The notes under the pieces were generated by a model. That model saw only the letters and a program-made list of their open reading frames with translations. It was not told the origin of the DNA and made no database searches. DNA of 55,092 bases from Dethiobacter alkaliphilus (lineage in GTDB: Bacteria > Bacillota > Dethiobacteria > DTU022 > UBA8154): assembly GCA_016841605.1 (NCBI GenBank), contig JAENYV010000012.1, positions 1-55,092 of the forward strand. The letters run 5' to 3'. This document shows, piece after piece, positions 1-9,779 of this stretch. Position 1 is the first letter of the stretch; every line of letters starts with the position of its first letter. The translations under genes were made by a program, and so were the position numbers.

Positions 1-50
1 AAGCCCATAGCGGACTTTCACCGCCAAGCTATCGCCCATGCCGGGCGCAC
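1..50 (-). mobile_element. 5' end of a group II intron (runs out of the window)
   Basis: Read on the minus strand from base 50, the sequence starts GTGCGCCCGGCATGG and carries a GGTGAAAGTCC motif about 30 bases further on. Both are typical of the first nucleotides of domain I of bacterial group II introns. The intron begins a few bases after the T-run of the intrinsic terminator at 53-85, which is the target preference known for class C introns. Only about 50 bases are present; the rest, including any reverse transcriptase gene and domains V/VI, lies to the left of the window. Class assignment is inference. Confidence 0.72.
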
Positions 51-52
51 TT

Positions 53-85
53 GAAAAGGGGCCAAAGGAACTTTCCCTTGACCCC
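53..85 (-). terminator. Intrinsic terminator after the CFI-box gene
   Basis: On the minus strand a 12-bp stem (GGGGTCAAGGGA pairing with TCCTTTGGCCCC, with two G-T wobbles) and a 3-base loop are followed by TTTTC. It lies 20 bases past the stop of the gene ending at 105 and would end the two-gene surface protein operon. The group II intron starts right behind it. Confidence 0.7.
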
Positions 86-104
86 CTGCAACATTGCATC
101 CGCT

Positions 105-1361
105 TTAATTCTGCATCTGCGCTGCTCTTTTTCTTCGGTATAATAAGAGACCCATACCGAAGAAAAATAATACTGACAGATAGACTGGATAATAAAGGAG
201 ATAAACGAGGCAGATCAAAGGCAGCAGGAGCACCCGGACCAGGGTCCTAAGCAGAGCACTTCCCGCAATAAAATCGGCAACCGGCGGAGAAAGCCGGTAG
301 TAAGCCTTCACAAAGGCTGTTCCCCAGGAATTGCTTAACAGATAATCGTCACGAAAATGCCTCAGCAAAATGACGGAGGGCTCAAATTTTGAGCCGAAAC
401 AGGCCGTGGCGATAAAGCATTCGTCGATGTTTGCCGCAGCATCAACAAGTTCTCCGGATGAATTAAGAACAAAGCTTCTGGTCTCCAGGACGGCAGTCCC
501 GGCAAAGTTATAAGCTTTGACCTTTATTAAATCACCGGACCTGATACCGGAGCGGGACCAGGTGAATGAACCGTTCGTTCCCCAGATAACTGCACTTTCC
601 TCGCCATTCCAATCTATTTTAACCTCTCCGACCTGCTCCGGATTAATCTGCCCTGATATGCTCAGCAGTTGTAGATGGGCTGAGTAATCGGCTTCGATAT
701 TGGATAGATAGACAGACACTTTCTGCGATTCAAAGGCTAACACAGCACTGTTCAGAGCAACCAGGCCCTCGTCAACCTCTTCCTGTGTGACATCAGGATT
801 ATCTCTCACTGCCTCCGCCTGCTCAATAGCGGCAAGCAGGGTATCTCGCGCTCCCGGCTGATATTGCCCCGGCGATGTCCCTTCCACAGCCTGCTCATAT
901 CTATTCCTGGCATCATTGATTGCGGCAGTGAGCGCTTCCCGATCAACAGTCACAATCGAGGAGCCGACACTGAACTCACCGTCAATATTGAGGGTACAGT
1001 TAAGTGTTTCCAGCAGGTTGCCGTCAAAATCGTAGGCCCTCAGGGCCAGCTGGGTGCCGGGGTTAATCCCCGTGCGGTCCCAGCTGAAGGTACCTCCGGC
1101 ATTCCATTTTTGAATCAATATCTCTTCTTCATCCAGCACAACCGAAACTGGTCCTACCTTTGTCGTATCAATTGCTCCGGTTATCTGTAATAAAGATAGT
1201 TGGAAGTTATACGTTCCCTCAATATTGCTGAACAAAGAGCTTGCATGCACACTTTGAACAGGTAAGATGAAAGCCGGCATCAGACCCCATAAGACAATAC
1301 AAAAGATAATCTTCTTATAGCAAATCTTGCTTTTTCTGACCTGAATCTGCAATTTCATCAT
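105..1361 (-). CDS. Secreted CFI-box C-terminal domain protein with FIVAR domain
   Basis: 418 aa. A signal peptide (about residues 1-40, cleavage after VHA) is followed by two copies of an ~85-residue beta-type module (about 42-125 and 215-300; both start with SNIE and share a W-G-T-N-G/W-N-A-G-G-T-F-S/T-W motif). A helical FIVAR-like segment lies between them (about 140-212). The C-terminus has the motif ECFIATACFGSKFEP, then an RHFRDDYLL segment, a YYRLSPPVADFI segment, two hydrophobic stretches and a basic tail YRRKR. This is the CFI-box-CTERM layout, thought to be a surface anchoring or sorting signal. The gene starts 9 bases after the stop of the upstream giant gene, with GGGGAGATG as ribosome site, so the two are probably co-transcribed. 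A second CFI-box protein is at 19677-20891. Function unknown; probably displayed at the envelope. Confidence 0.8.
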   Translation of the reverse strand: MMKLQIQVRKSKICYKKIIFCIVLWGLMPAFILPVQSVHASSLFSNIEGTYNFQLSLLQITGAIDTTKVGPVSVVLDEEEILIQKWNAGGTFSWDRTGINPGTQLALRAYDFDGNLLETLNCTLNIDGEFSVGSSIVTVDREALTAAINDARNRYEQAVEGTSPGQYQPGARDTLLAAIEQAEAVRDNPDVTQEEVDEGLVALNSAVLAFESQKVSVYLSNIEADYSAHLQLLSISGQINPEQVGEVKIDWNGEESAVIWGTNGSFTWSRSGIRSGDLIKVKAYNFAGTAVLETRSFVLNSSGELVDAAANIDECFIATACFGSKFEPSVILLRHFRDDYLLSNSWGTAFVKAYYRLSPPVADFIAGSALLRTLVRVLLLPLICLVYLLYYPVYLSVLFFFGMGLLLYRRKRAAQMQN

Positions 1362-1370
1362 CTCCCCGTC

Positions 1371-4300
1371 CTAAAATGCCCTGCGGACTATTTCTTCCAA
1401 AACCTCGTTAGAGGAATTATACGCACGAATGGTTACAAAACTTCCCTGGGCAACGCCTGTAAGGGTTGTTTCAAAGCAGTGCTTCCCACTGGCGGTATCC
1501 GTGCTGTATTGCTCCAGCTGATGCGACTCTCCGTTGGCAGTGATTTCAAGTTTGCTTACTTCACTATCTCCAATGACGAAAATAGAAATTGCATCACCGG
1601 TATAACTTACCTCCGCTTCATGAAGGTAAACGACGGGAAGCACGAGATTCAGCTTATCCAGGGTAAACACATCGAGTATCTGGTTGAAGAGAACCGGATC
1701 ATCCACTAATTCCTGTAAACTATATTGATTATTTTCAGGAATAACCGGGTTGTAAGTTGAGTTATATAATCTCATGGTTTTTCTCTCCAGTTCATTATCA
1801 TTTCCGTCATAGGCTATAAAAGTAATATCGCTTCCCGCAGTTAGCCCGCTAATGCCCCGTGCAAAGATATTATTTTCCTGATAAATCATCGGATAGGTTT
1901 GACCTCCGGCCAGGATATCAATTCCGGCTGCATCGGGTTTTGCCGTCACGGAAAAATCGCTGACCGTACTTGTATAAGTAATGGTAATCTGTTCCATGGA
2001 GATAACCGGCATCATGACGGTTAAGCGATCCAGGGTGTAAACCGCGAGTATTTCATTAAACTGCTCCGTATTGTTAACCAGATACTGCAAGGTGTAAGTC
2101 TCTCCTGCCGGCACTTCCGCTTTCCTGTTTACCGTCACTGTATAGGTCTTCTGTTCCCCGTTCAAACTGACAATAACGGTAATGGGGTTTGTTCCGACAT
2201 TGAGATTTACCCGGACCGGGTTAGCACCGTCGTAGACGAAACCGTTAACGGTTACTTCCGCGTTAGGGTCTCCGGCCGTCGGGCTCACATCGGTGAACAA
2301 AACATCGTTTTCCACATCAGCGGTATAATTGTAAATGTCTGAATTAAACGCGGGATTCAGGGTTCCGGCACTCAAAGTAAGGTTATTTAAAACCGCTCCG
2401 GACGCCATTTTCTCGAGGTTGAAATTAATGTTTTGAATCTCATTGGTTAAGGTTACGGTCAATAATGTAGCCTGTTCCTTAATCGTTGCGTTATCCCAGA
2501 ATTTCAGGCCGTATCCCGGCGCTCCTGCTGTTACCAGGTATTCTCCGGACTGCAGACCGGCAATGACGTAATCTCCTTGTTCATTTACTCCTGCGCGTAC
2601 GGTTTCCTGTGTGTCCATATTTTTTGCTTCAACCCAGGCATCAGGGACACTTCCGGTTCCGCCTGCTTCATAAACAAGTCCGGAGATACAGCGCGGCCAA
2701 AGTTCAATCCAGTGATTATTGTACTTGTTTAACTCGGGAAGGGTATTTTGTCCATCTATTTCCACAATAATTTCGTCGATATAGTTTGTCGCAGAAACGG
2801 TTCCCAAGTAATTGAATTGTCCATTGCAGCTTCCCCCCGGGACCAGAACCGGCAGTACGTCCGTTGCTTCTACTTGACCGTCAACCCGAAGTTCGATACT
2901 TACATTATCCGGTGAGTCCGCATTACCGCGATTAAGCACCTCATATTTTACTCGATAGTCTCCCGTAGTCGCGGGAACCCACTCCATATTTACTTCCAGA
3001 ATCTTAAGATCCGGTCTTACCAGGGTTGGAGCGGTACTTTTCTGCAGGGTCAACAAAGCCCATTCTGTGGATAAAATATAGTCTCCGGCATTATCCATAT
3101 AGCTGGTGGGCCAGGAACCGTCTGCCTGCTGTTCGGGCAAAATCGCTTTCCTGAAGCCCCAGTACCAATCAATCGAGGGAGTGCTGCCCAGAGTAGATAC
3201 AGCCAGAGCCTCAAAGCCTTTCATGACAGTATAAGTAGCATGGTAACTGGTCGGCTGCCCCATATAGGAATCACCTTTCCAACCGGTATTCCAGTTAGGA
3301 TCGTTCCAGTGTCTAACCATATACTCCAGGGCTGCCAGTACTCTAGAAGTACTTACGGTATCCCCCTCAAAAGCCATCTGCTGCAGGAGATTACCTGTTT
3401 TAAGAATATTAACATCCGACCAGTGTCCATCCGGATCCGTCGGGGGAACGTAGGAGGCCCCTCCGTCATTTTCTTCTCCGGTCGAATCGACTTGAACAGC
3501 ATCAATCCAAAGATCTAATTCCGACCTTACAAAACCGGGGATGGTGCAGGTAAAACCGTACTCCGGCGCTTCCGCGTAAGCCAGAGCCAGCGTTACCCAG
3601 CCGGAATTGGACTGGTCGGCCCGAGGCCATTCATTATTATTATCGCAGGGCTGGTAGTTCCAACCTCCACGACCATATGAAGCATCGACCTGACCCCAGG
3701 CCAGATAGTCCATCCCATCCTGCAGGACATCCCGGTAAGTCCACCCATTAACCGCACTTCCCGGTACACTGACGATAGCAGTGGGATTTTCGCTGGCTGC
3801 AATGGCCATCAGGGCAATGCTGGTTTCATATATCTCAACGGAGTGTCCAGGCCCATCTAGCGGACTGGTAAAGTAAATGCCGATTCCATTACCGTTAGTG
3901 TCGGGATTATCGGCTATCCCATCATGATACTGATCGCTCAAGGTTATCTCATGAGCATTGGCAAAAAGGTATTTTAATCCCTTTTCAATATTTGTCGGAT
4001 AGAGATACCCGGCATCCCCGGGGGCTATATTTTGGTTGATATTGGCAATCTCTAAATCCAATACCGCCAGACCGGTTTTGGCAACTGTATATTCCGTCCC
4101 CCAGAAACCACCCAATTTTTGTTGATCCACAAGCCAATTTAAACCGTCAGTCACTGCGTCAACTAATGCTCGATGAATCACAAATTTACCAACCGTGAGA
4201 ACCGCTGCACCCTTCCAAACCTCAACCTCATACTTACCTACCTCTAATCCGGCAGCAAGCGTGAAAGTTAAAGTACCCTCTCCGGCAGTGAGTCCTGGTA

Positions 4301-7300
4301 GGGTCCTCAACGGGACTCTTTCCGAGGTTGTCATATACTCGGTATCAGCAGAGTCTAGTTCATATATCTTAACATCCAAAATATCTCCGGCACTCCAGAG
4401 TCCTTGCCCCCCGTCATCCAGAGTTATTTCCGTATCTTCATAAGCTGCCTCCAGGGCAGAGGGATTCAGGATTATTTCCGGTTTCTTTACTTCCAGGCAT
4501 ATTCTTCCCAGTAAATCTCCGTCCTGTTGCAGGTAAACATCATAATCCTGCCAAGGTTCTTCGGTTAAAAGCTGCAATCCGCCGACAAAAGTCATTTTGA
4601 TTTCATCCTGATTAGCTCCGGTCTCAAAGTTAAAGGTTTTACCCACTAACTCCTGACCGTTCCCACATTCATCCCTGTAGTAGAGATTGGCCGTAAAGCG
4701 GTCGGCAGCGAAGGATACACCTATCTCCGGCTGTTCAACCGTAATCATGACATCATCGTCGGTTGCTACGATGGGGTTTGGTTGCGCCATCAACACTATT
4801 GGTTCAAGGTGCGAAATCCAGTAATAATTGGCGGGACCTTCCGGATAATAGCCGGGAATCCGGATATTATACATATCAGCGCCATCCACATTATCAAAGA
4901 AATAACCTCCGTATGGATCTCCGGAAACGTCGAGAACCTGCTCAACCGGGCCTTCTTCAGTATCAAAGATGGCCTCTATCGTTCCATTGGTCAGGGGTTC
5001 GCCTGTTATAAAGTCATAGTAATAACTGACGTAATCTTTATCTGTGAAAGCAAATAAGACCAGGTCATCGTTATAATCAAGCGGAGAATATTGGAGAGGA
5101 ATTGAGCCGTCAAAAACCTCCAGGCTGCAGTTAACATATTCCGCCGGGAAGCGACCTTGGGGATATAGGGCCAGCGGTACGGTGCCCTCAGATACCGGAT
5201 AAAAACTTAGAGTAAACAAAGTGGAATCGTAAGTATCCGGATCAGCATCAATATAAACATCCCCGGAGATATTGACTGTGGCCCGGCGCCGGCCTTCGCC
5301 TAGGTCTTCTATATAAACGATATCCCGCACAGTCAGATCATCCCGCATCACCGGGTCCCGGAAGACCGGGTCAGCTACTGTCTGGGAGTCATAATCAACT
5401 GTAAAGGCGGCACTGGTAAAATGAACATCCTGCATATTTACACTTAGATTCAGATATCCGCCGGTAAACGGCGCCCGAACGGAAGAATAACCCGGTTCAC
5501 CCAGGCCATCCGTGGAAAGCCAGGCTTTGGGGAAATACTCATGATTGTCTTCAACATTAAATTGGCCTCCTGCAAGAAGCGAAGTATTATTGAAAACCCC
5601 AATAGAATATTCTCCCGGCTGGAGACCAAACGGCAGTTCAAATTGGATATCGTTTTCATAGACAAATAGATCCGCTTGCGGAATCGTTGTCAAGATATTT
5701 TTAATCGGAGGGATGCCGGGGTTATCCGGATCAAGGTAAAAATTAAATATTTCCACCAGCAGATCATCGTCACAGGTCCAGAGCGACTGCTGCGGAGTAA
5801 TATCCGTCAGGGTCATCAGGGGCGTTTCCCCTGCATTTAGGCAGTCGGGATTTACGCTTAACTGAGGAGGTGTAATTGCAAACCCTCCAACGGCAATAAG
5901 TTCAGTTCCACGGAAAACCCCGATAGTATATCCTCCCGGTGCGTACCCCTCTTCCAGGGAAAACTGCAGGTCATTTTCGTTTACAGTAAGATTTAATCCA
6001 TAGATATGAGTCAAACTGATATCCAGGGGAAGGTCATTCGAACTTTCCGGATTAAACGACCCTGCGAAAATTCCCAAAGAAAGCAAACGCTCTCCGCTGC
6101 TCCAAAGATCCTGCCCGGGAGTGCTATCGATGACGGTCATCGTCTGGTCGACATAGCCTGCCGGCAGTTGGGCCGGCTCAACCGTAACCAGCGGTGGTAA
6201 AACAATAAATCTCCCCGTAGCCAAGACCTCTGCGCTTTTAATTACATCAACCTCGTACAGCCCTCGGTCAAGACCGGCTTCAAGGATATAACTGACAGCA
6301 TCAATAGAAACCGTTACTCCCGAATCGATAATCCTTACCGGCTGTTTTTGCGGAGGACTTAGCGGTTTGGCCGGATCAAAGACCATTTTAGATATCTCTA
6401 AAGATAGGGTATCACTTACGTTCCATAAACCGGATGAAAGAATATCGGTTAACGTCATTGTTAGATCCTGATATCTTTCTTCAACCAATCGTGGATTAAC
6501 CTGCAGTATAGAAACTTGTATACCTGTCCCTTTTACCACCAGGACGAATGGTTTACTACCAGTAGATGTCCCTTTGCTGATAGTAGCAGTTAAAAGAACC
6601 CCTGTATCGTAAACGGATCGCACCACTGTTCCATCAGTGGCAATAATATTGGCATCGCTTGTTTCCCAGGATATGTTTGAGCCACATTCTCCCAGGACAG
6701 GTAATCCTATATCCTGGGTCACAGAGTCTGCACTGTCGCCTTCAGCGTATCCAATTTCCAAGTTTGCGGCATCAGCGGTTACCGAGTCTTCATCGGTAAA
6801 AATTTCTTCCAGCCCAAACCATATGGGACCGTATTCATTTCGTGTCGTATCCGGATCGTTCCAGTTTCCATAAAAGCGGTTATTTTCGTCAATTGTTAAA
6901 TCAACATTGTAGAGACAGCCGAGGATAGCCGGACCTTCCTGAATATAGGCGGTTTCTGCAAAATCTAAAATATTTCCACTCACATTACCCTCAATTTGAT
7001 TAATTGAATTAATTGAGGTCCAGTGAATTTGACCGCCTACTGTTCCTCCGGCCGGATCATAGCTGGTAAAGGTTAATATAAAGGGCCACATTTTTCCGCT
7101 TACCTCATCAGTTGCCCATCCATAAAATTCTTTACAGTTATTTACCGCTTCACCGATATCCAATATAGTCGGATCCGGGGCTTCCCTGGTTACAAAAAGA
7201 TAATAATTAGTGCCTGTTCCTATTTCGTCGTATACTTCTACGGTTACGGTTATTTCGTTGACCCCCTCAAGCAGGTCTACCGGCACCGAGGGCGCGACCT

Positions 7301-8510
7301 CTGTTACCATGGTATTGTTTACCCAGACCATTGCCGTGGCATCCGCTGCAACCGGCGTAACCTGGATATTCTCAATTTCGTTGGCTACGTAGACAAAGTA
7401 ATTTACAATAGAGGGATCAAACGCCGGGTCTAGCGTACCCGGACTCACTTCCAGGCTAGATAAATCCATGCTGTTTCCAGGGTTTACCCCTGCTTCCTTG
7501 AATACGTTGACAGTATAGGTTTTTAATGTTCCATCTGCTGCGGTTACATCTATGGTGATACAGTTATCCCCTTCGGCCAGACCCACCCGTACGGATGGGG
7601 CCGCTGCCGTTACCGCCTCTCCGTTTACCGTTACCGTTGCTGTTGGATTTGCGGTAACCGGCGTGACGATTGTATGTGTTACTTCATTAATTACATAGGC
7701 TGTATAATCCCGGGTTGCCGAATCGAATTCCGGGGTCAATGTCCCTGCACTCAGTTCCAGGCTGCTTAAATCCGCATTGCTTGAGGGTGCCCAGTTTTTA
7801 GCGGTAAGCAGCATGCGGAAAGTATAGGTATAGCCATTAGCCACTCCGGGAATGGGATCTCCCTGTATCCGGAGATCTTCATACCCCGGGACCGGCAGCA
7901 TTTCCATCCGAAACTCATTACTCAATGCGCCTGTAAACTCACTGAGGAATGGGTCATCGGTCGGCTCTAGAACTCCCTCCGTATAGGCAAGTAAAAACTC
8001 ATTAACCGGGTTCCCATTCTCCATTAGCTGACTATCTATAACAGTTGTTAATTGATTACTCTGCAGTAAAGTGCGTATTGAAGAACCGTCCTGCAATGAT
8101 AAGGAAAATTCACTGCCTGCTTCCGGCAACCAGACCTCATGCCAGGTCCAGTTTAACCCTTCCTGCAGATAGCTGGTTGCCTCGTTATCCATCTCCGCAG
8201 TTCCAATAGTAAGAGTTAACTGTTCGGGGTCAATATTGTTTAAAGAAGGGAAGCCGCTTATTTCGACGGCTGTCACCTGACAATTAGATAAATATTTAAA
8301 ACCATAATAATCCTGACCACCGGCTGATCCTAAATACTTGCCGTAATCGTGTGCATTCATTGATCCTTCGAAAATGATGTAGGGCTGCCCTTCAAGCAAT
8401 TCCGGCCTTGGATCTGCATTCTCGAAAGCATAAATCGGACTGCTTCCCACTGGAATAAAAGTAAATAAAAAAAATAATAAAGTCACCAAAGCAAAAAATT
8501 TAGATTTCAT
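1371..8510 (-). CDS. Giant secreted multidomain protein with prenyltransferase-like toroid domain
   Basis: 2379 aa with an N-terminal signal peptide (1-28). Recognisable in order: two cadherin-like beta-sandwich domains (about 247-337 and 349-442, each opening with DLSSLE and S.GTL.P.FD), a run of repeated modules each beginning with a (L)W(S/T)..D..L-type sentence (about 690-1010 and 1390-1447), an alpha/alpha-toroid segment of squalene cyclase/prenyltransferase repeat type (about 1448-1830, with GGFWGTEYTVAKTGLAVL and ADGSWPTSYMDNAGDY), a CARDB domain (about 1843-1940), a carboxypeptidase-regulatory-like domain (about 1940-2037), a third cadherin-like domain (about 2042-2133) and two C-terminal repeats starting YTLQYLV and YSLQELV. 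No cell-wall anchor is visible. The protein is probably an extracellular adhesion or matrix protein; the toroid in secreted proteins may bind or process carbohydrate or peptide, but no catalytic motif is evident. It heads an operon with the CFI-box gene. Confidence 0.85.
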   Translation of the reverse strand: MKSKFFALVTLLFFLFTFIPVGSSPIYAFENADPRPELLEGQPYIIFEGSMNAHDYGKYLGSAGGQDYYGFKYLSNCQVTAVEISGFPSLNNIDPEQLTLTIGTAEMDNEATSYLQEGLNWTWHEVWLPEAGSEFSLSLQDGSSIRTLLQSNQLTTVIDSQLMENGNPVNEFLLAYTEGVLEPTDDPFLSEFTGALSNEFRMEMLPVPGYEDLRIQGDPIPGVANGYTYTFRMLLTAKNWAPSSNADLSSLELSAGTLTPEFDSATRDYTAYVINEVTHTIVTPVTANPTATVTVNGEAVTAAAPSVRVGLAEGDNCITIDVTAADGTLKTYTVNVFKEAGVNPGNSMDLSSLEVSPGTLDPAFDPSIVNYFVYVANEIENIQVTPVAADATAMVWVNNTMVTEVAPSVPVDLLEGVNEITVTVEVYDEIGTGTNYYLFVTREAPDPTILDIGEAVNNCKEFYGWATDEVSGKMWPFILTFTSYDPAGGTVGGQIHWTSINSINQIEGNVSGNILDFAETAYIQEGPAILGCLYNVDLTIDENNRFYGNWNDPDTTRNEYGPIWFGLEEIFTDEDSVTADAANLEIGYAEGDSADSVTQDIGLPVLGECGSNISWETSDANIIATDGTVVRSVYDTGVLLTATISKGTSTGSKPFVLVVKGTGIQVSILQVNPRLVEERYQDLTMTLTDILSSGLWNVSDTLSLEISKMVFDPAKPLSPPQKQPVRIIDSGVTVSIDAVSYILEAGLDRGLYEVDVIKSAEVLATGRFIVLPPLVTVEPAQLPAGYVDQTMTVIDSTPGQDLWSSGERLLSLGIFAGSFNPESSNDLPLDISLTHIYGLNLTVNENDLQFSLEEGYAPGGYTIGVFRGTELIAVGGFAITPPQLSVNPDCLNAGETPLMTLTDITPQQSLWTCDDDLLVEIFNFYLDPDNPGIPPIKNILTTIPQADLFVYENDIQFELPFGLQPGEYSIGVFNNTSLLAGGQFNVEDNHEYFPKAWLSTDGLGEPGYSSVRAPFTGGYLNLSVNMQDVHFTSAAFTVDYDSQTVADPVFRDPVMRDDLTVRDIVYIEDLGEGRRRATVNISGDVYIDADPDTYDSTLFTLSFYPVSEGTVPLALYPQGRFPAEYVNCSLEVFDGSIPLQYSPLDYNDDLVLFAFTDKDYVSYYYDFITGEPLTNGTIEAIFDTEEGPVEQVLDVSGDPYGGYFFDNVDGADMYNIRIPGYYPEGPANYYWISHLEPIVLMAQPNPIVATDDDVMITVEQPEIGVSFAADRFTANLYYRDECGNGQELVGKTFNFETGANQDEIKMTFVGGLQLLTEEPWQDYDVYLQQDGDLLGRICLEVKKPEIILNPSALEAAYEDTEITLDDGGQGLWSAGDILDVKIYELDSADTEYMTTSERVPLRTLPGLTAGEGTLTFTLAAGLEVGKYEVEVWKGAAVLTVGKFVIHRALVDAVTDGLNWLVDQQKLGGFWGTEYTVAKTGLAVLDLEIANINQNIAPGDAGYLYPTNIEKGLKYLFANAHEITLSDQYHDGIADNPDTNGNGIGIYFTSPLDGPGHSVEIYETSIALMAIAASENPTAIVSVPGSAVNGWTYRDVLQDGMDYLAWGQVDASYGRGGWNYQPCDNNNEWPRADQSNSGWVTLALAYAEAPEYGFTCTIPGFVRSELDLWIDAVQVDSTGEENDGGASYVPPTDPDGHWSDVNILKTGNLLQQMAFEGDTVSTSRVLAALEYMVRHWNDPNWNTGWKGDSYMGQPTSYHATYTVMKGFEALAVSTLGSTPSIDWYWGFRKAILPEQQADGSWPTSYMDNAGDYILSTEWALLTLQKSTAPTLVRPDLKILEVNMEWVPATTGDYRVKYEVLNRGNADSPDNVSIELRVDGQVEATDVLPVLVPGGSCNGQFNYLGTVSATNYIDEIIVEIDGQNTLPELNKYNNHWIELWPRCISGLVYEAGGTGSVPDAWVEAKNMDTQETVRAGVNEQGDYVIAGLQSGEYLVTAGAPGYGLKFWDNATIKEQATLLTVTLTNEIQNINFNLEKMASGAVLNNLTLSAGTLNPAFNSDIYNYTADVENDVLFTDVSPTAGDPNAEVTVNGFVYDGANPVRVNLNVGTNPITVIVSLNGEQKTYTVTVNRKAEVPAGETYTLQYLVNNTEQFNEILAVYTLDRLTVMMPVISMEQITITYTSTVSDFSVTAKPDAAGIDILAGGQTYPMIYQENNIFARGISGLTAGSDITFIAYDGNDNELERKTMRLYNSTYNPVIPENNQYSLQELVDDPVLFNQILDVFTLDKLNLVLPVVYLHEAEVSYTGDAISIFVIGDSEVSKLEITANGESHQLEQYSTDTASGKHCFETTLTGVAQGSFVTIRAYNSSNEVLEEIVRRAF

Positions 8511-9016
8511 TTTAACCCCCCTTATTTACTTTGAGCACGGACTTTTTGGATAGAAATTTCCAGTCCTTATATTGCTCTTTTTCTAGTTCCGGCCGTCAGT
8601 CAGGCAACTTTAAAACTCGCCATATAAGGCTCATTCAACTAAAGATGCTTAGAAAACAACCTCATCTCACCCATTCATCAGTTATTAGCATTTTTTTTCG
8701 TTGCATTTTTTTTAGTAACTTCGAGGAAGCACCTCCTTTTAAAAAAGTTCGTTGAAAATTTGTTCATTCCGGAAAATCAAAACTTCATAATCTTACCTCC
8801 ATTTCCATTAAGAAATTATTTTTTTTATTGTACATCATATTGCTTTTTCTGAATGTGTCGCTACTCACAAGATCCCGAAAAAAAAATACTATTTAGACAA
8901 ATTTTCATGGAGTAATATTCTACACTTTTTCCATAATTCCTTTTTTATTCTACAACTTTCGACATTTATCTCTATGTTGGCATAATTGGCCAAGAAGATG
9001 CTTCCTTTTCACTAAA
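8511..9016. other. Long leader/intergenic region upstream of the giant surface gene
   Basis: No gene is supportable here. On the minus strand it holds two strong Shine-Dalgarno-like sites that serve no reading frame of note: GGAGGTAAGATTATG followed at once by a stop codon (M-K-F-stop, near 8785-8800) and AAAAGGAGGTG (near 8730). There is also a TGTCGAA heptamer (8958-8964) like the core of a Spo0A site, and AT-rich stretches that could hold promoters. A hairpin-like sequence GGACTGG...CCAAAAAGTCC lies close to the gene start (about 8540-8565). No known riboswitch consensus was recognised. Confidence 0.4.
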
Positions 9017-9054
9017 AGAAAAAAGGCAACAGTGTATAAAAACACTCTGTCGCC
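9017..9054 (-). terminator. Intrinsic terminator of the glycosyltransferase-phospholipase operon
   Basis: On the minus strand GGCGACAGAGTGT pairs with ACACTGTTGCC (one bulge, one mismatch) across a TTTTAT loop and is followed by TTTTTTCTTTT. It lies about 95 bases beyond the phospholipase stop codon. Confidence 0.85.
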
Positions 9055-9146
9055 ATAAGCAAAAACTTTCACTGCAGTGTTAGTTGCTTTAAATACGTTT
9101 TGGAGAACAAAGCTGGAGGGGAGAGCGGGGTAGCCACGGCAGACCT

Positions 9147-9779
9147 CTACACAAGGCCTGCGTTGCAGTTGAAAAGATGGAGTAGAGCTGCACCTGAACG
9201 CTGTGCTAGGGAAAGAAGCTCACGGGTTATTTCCATTTTCATGGAGTTTTTGGGGTTGTGAAGCAATTCGCTGTATTCTGCCGCTTGCAGGGCATTATTA
9301 TGGAATAGCTTTAATGGGTCGCTTATAGTGTAACAACCTACCTCTCTCGCTCGAAAAAGAGGATAATGACGCGCCACCCAGTTCTCGTACTCCCTGTGCC
9401 CGCAAAGCACCTTCGTCATAGCGTGATGGGGAACGCAAATATCCTGCAGAAGATGGAGAGCTGAACCCAGGCAGAAAAAGCTGTTTGCCGGCTTACCCTT
9501 TTGGTAAAAGTCCAGAGCGCGTTGAAAATACTCTACAAAACACCTGTCTGCCGGTGAAAAACCCATGATCCCCTTTTTGCTGTGCGGATCGTAATAATGG
9601 TTAACGTAGCGCAAACCTTCATCTGCCCAGCGGTTGCCGCTGTCGAGGATTTCCACGAATGGCCGGAGCTTTGCCGAGAGGGTTGTATGGCCGTCGTTGG
9701 ACAAAATCTCCAATGCCTGGTGATTACAAAAGAGATGAACCACACACCCGGGCAAAAAGTGTCGTGCCAAATTGTTCAT
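9147..9779 (-). CDS. Zinc-dependent phospholipase C-like protein (probably intracellular)
   Basis: 210 aa of the zinc-dependent phospholipase C family (Bacillus cereus PLC/clostridial alpha-toxin type). The metal ligand pattern is visible: H in CVVHLF near the N-terminus, RWADEGLRYVNHYYDP (D and H), HLLQDICVPHH (H, then D at +4 and H at +10) and GHREYENW (H with E at +4). The family members known as toxins are exported; here there is no signal peptide, so action on the inner membrane face is likely. The start codon overlaps the stop of the upstream glycosyltransferase (9776-9779). The expected reaction releases diacylglycerol from phospholipid, which is the acceptor of the partner enzyme. The operon is preceded by a phosphate-box-like array at 11002-11066, which fits phospholipid replacement in phosphate starvation. 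Substrate is inferred. Confidence 0.78.
   Translation of the reverse strand: MNNLARHFLPGCVVHLFCNHQALEILSNDGHTTLSAKLRPFVEILDSGNRWADEGLRYVNHYYDPHSKKGIMGFSPADRCFVEYFQRALDFYQKGKPANSFFCLGSALHLLQDICVPHHAMTKVLCGHREYENWVARHYPLFRAREVGCYTISDPLKLFHNNALQAAEYSELLHNPKNSMKMEITRELLSLAQRSGAALLHLFNCNAGLV

Noticed and set aside
8958-8964. TGTCGAA as a Spo0A site (also at 50438-50444 and 11089-11095)
   Set aside because: A 7-base match is expected by chance several times in 55 kb; no second site or sporulation gene supports it.
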